Source: Amphiura filiformis (lineage: Eukaryota; Echinodermata; Ophiuroidea; Amphilepidida; Amphiuridae). From it: a DNA stretch of 64,000 nt. The stretch spans positions 63,529,776 through 63,593,775 of the forward strand of contig NC_092642.1 in assembly GCF_039555335.1 (NCBI RefSeq), written 5' to 3'. The notes under the pieces were generated by a model. That model ran no database searches. It worked only from the letters and a program-made list of their open reading frames with translations, and was not told the DNA's origin. Numbering within the stretch: position 1 is the first letter of the stretch; each line of letters begins with the position of its first letter. Both the position numbers and the translations under genes were made by a program. Positions 37,401-46,400 of the stretch are shown here, one piece after another.

Positions 37401-40400
37401 CAGTGTATGTAGGCCATTAATTTTATGCTATAATACTGTTACGTAATCCAGTGTCATTAAGGTTATTAATTATTTTAGACTGTTGTGATTTGGTAGTTCA
37501 CAGCATCTTACGAATGGTAGTGCGCTTTGGCAAAAACTGCATTGCTCAATTCATAGCGAGCGTGTAGAAGAATTAAAATATCATAGATATTCATTTATAG
37601 GTGCTACGGTTCTTGAGATACGTTGTAAAGAGGGCTGAAACAACAACACTTTGGGTAACCCTATCGGTTTAGGATATGGATTCTCTACAAACTTACATAC
37701 AATGTCAAATATTGTCCCCTTTATCCATCTATGTGAGAAAACGGGAACAATTTCAGCATAAATGTGAATAATTAGCATAATTAGCAAGCCAATACACTGG
37801 TACGCGTGAATTGCATTCTGGTCAGGCATCCTGAAACAACGGCCGAGCGCATGTCCCGGTGGAAACAGGAAGTGTTCGTCTTGGCACTGAAAACCGGCTC
37901 GCCCCTGTACACTTTTATACCCTCTATTCATACTGATTAATCTTAAATAAAAATTCCTTTAAAAAAGGAATGTGGCGCCCAATGTGAGCTGGACGGGATA
38001 TGGTGAATTCCATGGTGATTAGATTTGGTATTATAATGATGATCAAGATGATCAAATACGAGAGAAATGCTTCATGGAATGAAGCTTTCGTGTCAATTTG
38101 CGATTATGTGGGGTGGGAGTTCTGTTTTGGGGGCCGTTGTAGTGAGGATATTGCTTTGGATATTGAATATTGTTGAATTTCGTTATTCAGGGCCTAGGGT
38201 ATATGATGGATAACTAGAAGACACAAATAAGTAAGCTTCCCCTAGTCATCTATACACTCATTCTTGTCACACGACGAATTTCGACAAAGTCATGTAAACG
38301 TAATTTCGTTTTTCACCCGACCTCCGTCCAGAAACAATCCTGAAATGTTGAAAACTTGGGGTCGGCGCACTCATGCCAGTTTATAAGGTATAGGCTACTC
38401 TTTGTCTTTTGTAGCCAACCATGTGGCTAAGAGAGGCTAGGAAATACTTAAACTAATACAAAACAATCATACCCTCCTTTCATATCAAACAATACCAAGA
38501 AATTGACAGGCCTGTTAAATCAAGGGTAAGATCGATCGTTATTCTTCATGAAACGGGCACAGCCCATTTTTATGTTATTAATTCTGCTAAAAATTAATTA
38601 ATAAATAACAAAATTACGTCATAATTATGACTTTAAGTCGGCCATAGAACTCTATTTTAAACAGACAAAATAGCCATTGGGGTTTCTTTCACTTTACCTT
38701 GCTAGGAACCCTTCCCAGCAGTTAGGCATATTACAATAAATATTATTTTTGCAAATAAACTTCTGACCTTCAACACAGTCATGTCTTCCAAATTTATTCC
38801 TTTCTCTGCTGACCAGGATTGATTTTCGTTAATTAATGTTTTGTTTTTTATCAGAGATAGTCACCACAAAGATACTGAGCTGTATTCAAGCACATAAACC
38901 AATTAGTGATTTCATGTTTGGTCAGTGGTTGTGTTGGTCAACTATAATTAATTGGTGTTGGTTTAAGGATTAGGTGAACTGTGTGCAATCACTATGGACC
39001 ACAATAACCTCAATTAAACAATCATAGTGCAAAATTTGACCTTAATTTGCAAAGTATGAGTTTTTGTACTCACATTTTCAAAGGTCATTCAATGAATGCA
39101 CAAATGTATTGGGGTTAAAGAACTGTGCCCTGATAGATGAGCATGTTGTAGATTCTTCACACTGTAAACAACTAGTTCATGTGCAAACATGCTCAAAACA
39201 TACATAATTAGAATGGTCAAATGTCACCGTCTATCGGGTTCTAAGAGGCGGTAAACTGGTTTAAACCATACAAAGGTCACGGGTTATTTGGTGTTTTTAT
39301 AAGTCCATTAATTTTGTATTTTAAACAAAGAATATACACACATCATTTTATCCCGTGCATATCAGAAAACAATAATAAAATAAAATCCTAGCATATTGTG
39401 GTTTTATTTCTGAGCTGGGCATAATTTTAGCAAAACAATTAAGGAGTAAATCTAGCAAGACTGAAATTAGAAGCTATTCACAAAGTACATGCCTATATGT
39501 GGCCCCTCCGTAGAGGGCGCCACAAAAACATTACATATCACTGCGCTCATTATCATTCTTGACAAGATGGCCCATGCTGTATTTACTTCGCTTAATTATT
39601 TCTATATTTTTAGCTATATGATGCACATTTACACATATTTATGATTTTTCTTTGTTTTAATTTTTAACTAATTTTTTAATGGGGGGGGGGGAGGTGCTCT
39701 CATAATTTTTTTCATATTCCTCGTATCATGCTTGACAATATAGGTCATGTTTTTACACAGCCGTTGACGTTAGTCACGGCTTTGTCTTTTTTCTTACAGG
39801 TTCTTTCTTCTTTACACAGCCGTGACGTTAGTCACGGCTGTGTCTTTTTCTTACAGGTTCTTTTTTACACAGCCGTGACGTTAGTCACGGCTGTGTCTTT
39901 TTTCTTACAGGTTCTTTCTTCTTTACACAGCCGTGACGTTAGTCACGGCTGTGTCTTTTTTCTTACAGGATCTTTACACAGCCGTGACGTTAGTCACGGC
40001 TGTGTCTTTTTCTTACAGGATCTTCTTCTTCTTTTGCTCTAGCATTTACATGCATTCATCGATTTTGACCTAACTTGGTCACTATCATCACTGACCAGGC
40101 CCCTATATGTCACATGAATTTCGTGGGGTCAAAGATCACGTAGGGGTCACAGGGGTCAAAAACGTGATTTCAACTCAAAATGCTACTTCTCCCACAAATT
40201 TCGTAGGACAATAACGCCACTTGCACACATGCATTGTTATTACCCAGTGTCTATAAATCATACACGGATTTGAGGTCAAAGGTCATTAAGGGGTCACTTC
40301 TGGTAAAAACCAAATTCCATCAAAAATTTTATTAGCTAAGAAAAACGTAGGAGAGTGACGGTATGTGTACATATGAATTATGCTAAACTAATGTATATGT

Positions 40401-43400
40401 GGTATTTTTTTTTGTTTGAGGTCAAAGGTCATTAAGGGTTCACTTCCGGCATAAAACGAAATACCTTCAAAATGCTACTTCTCCCACAAATTACATAGGA
40501 CGGTGACGCAACTTGCACACATGCATTGCTATTACCCAGTGGCTATGAATCATACACAGATTTGAGGTCAAAGGTCATTAAGGGGTCATTCCGGTATAAA
40601 ACCAAATTCCTTCAAAAAAATTTATAAGCTAAGAAAAACATAGGAGAGTGACGGTATGTGCACACATGAATTATGTTTACCTTATGTATATATGGTATTT
40701 TTTTGTTTGAGGTCAAAGGTCATTAAGGGGTCACGTCCGGTATAAAACCAAATACCTTCAAAAATTTTATTAGCTAAGAAAATCATAGGAGAGTGACGGT
40801 ATGTGCACACATGAATTATGTTTACCGTATGTATATATGGTATTTTTTTGATTGAGGTCAAAGGTCATTAAGGGGTCACTTCCGGTATAAAACGAAAAAC
40901 CTTCAACATTTTTTATTTGCTAAGAAAAACATAGGACAGTAACGGTATGTTCACACATGAATTGTGGTTACCCAATTCATATGTGGTATTTTTTTATTTG
41001 GGGTCATTAAGGGGTCACTTCCGGTCTGAGACGAAAAACCTTCAAAATTCCCCTTCTGCCACAAGTAACATAGCAAAGTGGTGCCACGTGCACCCATGCA
41101 TTGACATTAGCCAATGTCTAAGGGCGTTTTCATATTTTTTGGGTCAAAGGTCATTAGGGGTCACAACGTGGCTGTGTTCGTGGGTTAGACCACAGCTAAG
41201 TCTAGTCTTATTTATTTCTTTCTTATGTTTTCTTTATTTTTTGTTTTTTGTTTTGATATCATTATAGCGCCATCTATAGTTTGACATTAGGGGCCTATTT
41301 GAAATTTTGCGGACGAATTGGTACTGGGTGAAGTCTTCCGAATCTATTCCATTTCATTCTATTCTCCCAAAATTCCCAGTGTCAGTAAAACTGCGAACAA
41401 CTGGTAGCCTGTAAAATCATACCGCTGTGAGGTCAAATTTCTCCGGAAATACATCGACTTGGAGCGTCAAATTTCAGGATAGTAATGAGAAAAATAGTAT
41501 CTATTATGTGATACCAAAACCTCATCAACAATGAAAAAATCGGAGGGGATGATGCTGTCGATCGGGTTACGGACCTTTAACAACAATAAATTAAAAGTTT
41601 GCAAAATATACGATTTGTGAGAATGAACTTGCTTGCAAAACATCAAGGTGTTAATTTTGAATAATATCATTGATCTTCCGGATAAAAAAATCGATTTTTT
41701 TTTGCTTCGACCAACAATTAATGACGGTCTTCTACCCTTAAATGTGTGGTTTGAAAGACAAGGTACATAATTTGATATATTTTATGAGATCATAAAGAAA
41801 TGTTATTAAACTAATTCATAGCATAAGAAAATCATGGGGTCAAATGTCAACTTTCATTATATATTGATGTATCACATCGTATTTTCGAGTGAATAGAGAA
41901 GGGTGAATTTAAAAAACGTAAAATTAACCTATTTTTGATCCTATTTCAGGATGTACCTGTGAAGCGTTTGGACCCTTCGGTGGTCATGCACCAGCACTCT
42001 TAGAAGATATAACACTTAATGATGGACCAGCAAATGGCGATGAGCGTTTCTTGTTTATCCAAGAAGGAGCTGTAGTGGACCTAACCTGCAAGTCGAGTAA
42101 TGGGAAGTTTTTATTTTATAGTTCTGTTTCTATAACCTGGGGATTAGGAAAGTCGTACAACCCTTATTCTGCGTTTCCGGTAGATTATGATACTTTCCCA
42201 GTTGAGTTTAATAAGGAACAATATCACTCAACCTTCACTGATGGTTATTATCTCTCCACTATGGTCAAGCAATTCTCAACGCTCCGGTACACCGCACGGG
42301 AAGAAGACAATGGGAAATTTATTTTCTGCTATGGAGATGGTTATTATGGCGCTTATATACATTTGATTGTTAGACGTAAGTTACTAATTCAAAGATTGTA
42401 TCATACTGCAGTTACTGTCCGTTTTCCTATACACAATACACAGTGCTCTCACCATTGACGCGCGACCTTTACAAATAGTCTATGTTAGAAGTTTATTGCA
42501 TTTGCCTAGTTAACATCACTGTGTGAAAAATAACCGGCCAATATTTAAACTATTCTCCAAACTGCTAGCAAATATATTTCTCTAACATGACCTAAAATTA
42601 CAGCTAGGTTAGATGTTCAGAAGGGGTCGCACTTTCGTAGAATATGAGTGAGGGCAAAGCATAGCTAGCTCATAGCTAGCCAACTCGCCGTGTTAATTGA
42701 ATGGAGATTTGACCGAAAATATTGAGCTATATTGGTAACGGACCGCTCCGTTCTGAAGGATTCCACAAAAAAATTCCTTACAAAAATTTTAACTATTCTA
42801 TGAAATTCTAGAAAATATAGTTTTGTAACATGTCCTAAATTTTTAGCTAATTTAGGTGTTTGGAGAACGGTCGCCTTTTGTGTTTTAGGAAGGATATGTA
42901 AACGACAGATAACACCAAAAATATGAAGAAATTATTTCCAAACCGTGTTAAGTCAACAATCATTATGTTGCTCATTTTCAAGAATGCTGGTTAACAAAAA
43001 GCAGGCCATTGTCTCATTTCGTGAACAAAAAGGTCCACTACCATTGTTTCCTTTCGTTTCCTTTATAATCGGTTACCCAACTGAAGCTATAATATCAGCT
43101 TTATTGCGATATCGCACGTGTAAAACAGACACAATCAGTTGAGCTGTTTCAATGAGGGTTATCTTGGTTTAATAGCTTTTAATGGGGTTTAAGTCCTGCA
43201 AAGGTCGAGATGAATTCTACTGTAGACATGACTGCATCATGTATGGTCAATTCCAGCCAAAGCGGGACAAAATTCTCTCTGAAAACAAAAAAAAAATGTT
43301 TCCCTTTTCAATTCTAGACTTTCAAATGAGAAGATTCCTTAAAGGTTCTTCAAGCTTAAGGTTCTACAAAGAAGCTGTTTCTTTGGCTAAAGAACTTTTT

Positions 43401-46400
43401 TTGTTCTACAAAGAACCCAATTGAAACCCAACTGAACCTTAACCCCCGGGGACTAATCATAGATAGACTAATTGAATTTGATCACCAAACAATTATTTTG
43501 TAAACAGATAAATACTCTGTGATTATTTATGGATGAAAATTAAGAAAAATGCTACAAATGAAATAATTAATATATTAAACATACATTTTGTTTTGTCAAC
43601 GAAGAAAATCCATTCACAAATAAAGTTTTTAGGACCTATAACATTAAACTGCCAACTCAAAAACTTATAGTTCCTGTTATCATGGTTATCTACACAGCAA
43701 TGTATGTATGTGATCTTAATTGAAACCCTAATAATTATTGGGTCAAGGCTTTATCTGCATGGTATAATTAATTGGACAGGCCTATGATAGTGATAGTGAT
43801 TTGAAATTTGTGTTTCAAACCTGAGGATTTCTTGCTGGTCTGAGTTATAATCATGCCAGAGTCAGGATGTTGGTATCATTATGCCTCAAATCACGAATTT
43901 ATTGTAAGATTAACGTACAGAGTAGATTAGATACAAAATGGAAAGTTAGAACTATATTACTATGGACCTGATCCGTGAACTGTGTCTGTTTTAAAGACTC
44001 TTCTTGTTTCAGTTTAAGCCATTGTATCATACTTAACTTAAAAAAAATGTGCTCTCACCATTGTGCATTAAATGGTAAAAAAACAAACAGACAGAAGTTT
44101 AAAGTTATGAATTAGAGAGTTGACAGGAAGTTGTAAGAGTTAATTGTTATGGACATGATGGGTACGATGTAAGCGCAAAAATCACCCGAGGTGAATTAGG
44201 TATAGATTGTCAGATTGTCGACCACAATTCTGCGCCAAAATTGTTAAAGGACCGCATAATGAGGTCGACTAAGTATATATTGTTGGATTGTCAGAATGAA
44301 TGTTCAAAGTCGTGTCATAAAACGTAATCAAAACCATCAAGGTCATATCAAAGTTACTGATAATAGATATTTGGGTTGTCATGAATTTTTTTATTATCAC
44401 CCTTGGGCAGCAAACATTCTTAAGGTCGTCTGAATATAGATTGTTGGATTGTTGCGGAACTCGATGGATGTGATTTCCTTAAAATTGTTACAAGTATGAA
44501 TTAAATGTAGACCTATTTAGCACACATTTTTCAATTTAGCTTTCAACATGAAAATTCTTGAGAATTTCCTAGTATGTCATTAGTGGTAACGATATTTCCC
44601 ACCGTTTAGTTGTACATGTTACCACGCACAAAATTAATAGCATTCCGAGTACTTGTCAATGTAAAATTATGAAACATGAACTCCATCCTTGGCGTTGTCG
44701 TTTATTTTAAAGACATTTCTTGTTTATCGTTCCAGCTGCTCCTGCTCCGTTGACGTACAAAAGTACTATAGTGCATAAGTGGCGAGGTGGATTCGTTGGC
44801 CAGATCAACATACCAATATCGGACTACTACAATTCATGGAAGATTATTCTGAAGTTCGGTAGAAAAGTTTTCGATCTAAAGGCAAGTGTTGGGCCTATGA
44901 TTTCTTTTTCTAAGCCCGTGGGCTAAAGTAGCTCACCGCGACGCCTCTCGAATAGCGCACGAAGCGAGCATTGGTGGAATATCTTGATCAAAGTGCCAGC
45001 ACAGAGCCTGTGCTACCCGTGGGGACCATCAGCCGAATTTTTGTTCTTTAAAGGAAACTAATCAATTTATGGATGAAAATTAAGAAAAATGCTAATGAAA
45101 TAATTAAATATTAAACATACATTTTGGCTATATAGTTGCAGCAATAATAAAAACGACAAACAGTAAATAGTCCCAAGCTTATATATCGTCCAAATAAAGG
45201 AGAAATCTTAATTAATTCCTTACGACGATTAGCGGTGAGTTTGCGATCCATGGTGGCTGTTATATTGATACCCGATGGAAGTTTATTACGCTGTAACGGT
45301 ACCCTTGCTGATTTTGAAACCAGCGAAATGTGCCACCAGCCTCGTCCTCGTGAACTTTGGTGACACAAATTAATACTACCACAGTTCAGATTCAACATTC
45401 GTTCAAAGGAAAACGCGATAATTTCTACCCATAAAACTACAGAAGAACATAAAAACTGTATTTTTCAGTAATATTTATGATCAACAATGTCTTTTAGAAC
45501 GAAAAGTAAACAGACTTAGCTGTGGTCTAAGACCACGAACACAGCCGTGTTGTAAGACCCCTTAATGACCTTTGACCCCAAAATATATGAAAACCCCATA
45601 GACATTGGCTAATGTCAATGTATGCGTGCACGTGGCATTATTTTGCCATGTTATTTGTGGCAGAAGGGGCATTTAGAAGTAATTTAGTTTTAGACCGGAA
45701 GTGACCCCTAAATGACCTTTAATCCCATATAAAAAATACGACTAGATATACACTGGATAACCAATGAATGTTCAAAGTCGTGTGAACATACGTAATCAAA
45801 ACCATACTGTCAATGTTTTGTTTAGCTAATAAATATTTTTTTAGTTATTTTTTTTTATACCGGAAGTGACCATTTTAATGTCTTTTGATCCCAAATCTTG
45901 TTGTTGCACCACGGATGACACTGGGTAATGACAATGTATGTGTGTAAGTATTTCACTGTCCTATTTTCAATTTAGTTTGAAGATGCATTTTGAAGGTATT
46001 TCGTTTGTCATACCGGTAAGGATACCCACCCGGTTAATGACCTTTGACCACAAAAATTAAAAATACCACATATAAACTTGTCAATGAAAATTATGAAACA
46101 TACCTTCTGTCCTATGTTTGTCGTTTATTTAAAACATTTTTTGAAGGTATTTCGTTTTATACGGAAGTGACCCGTTAATGACCTTTGACCCCAAATCTTG
46201 TGTATCAACATATAGACACTGGGACTACTACAATTCATATGGAAGTGGCGTCACTGTCCTACGTAAAGTTTTCGATCTAAAAGATGCATTTTGGGATATT
46301 TCGTTTTATACCGTGGGTGACCCCTAATGACCTTTGACGCCTTAAAAAAATACCACAATAAACATGGGTAATATCAATCATGTGTGAACATACCGTTACT

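Noticed and set aside
37581..37931. 116-codon minus-strand frame
   Set aside because: No family similarity that I can recognise and no flanking splice sites that would join it to anything.
39728..40042. Five regularly spaced palindromic repeats resembling a CRISPR array
   Set aside because: Spacers are the same T-rich sequence rather than unique, there are no cas genes, and the DNA is animal. They are the multiplied cap of a Helitron-like element.
39728..40042. 104-codon frame with SLHSRDVSHGCVFFLQ repeats
   Set aside because: Translation of the palindromic cap repeats, not a protein family.
42376..42458. Extension of the Ig exon frame past the donor
   Set aside because: GTAAGT donor at 42376 and the following sequence is a repeat also found at 15976; the phase fit with exon 3 needs splicing here.
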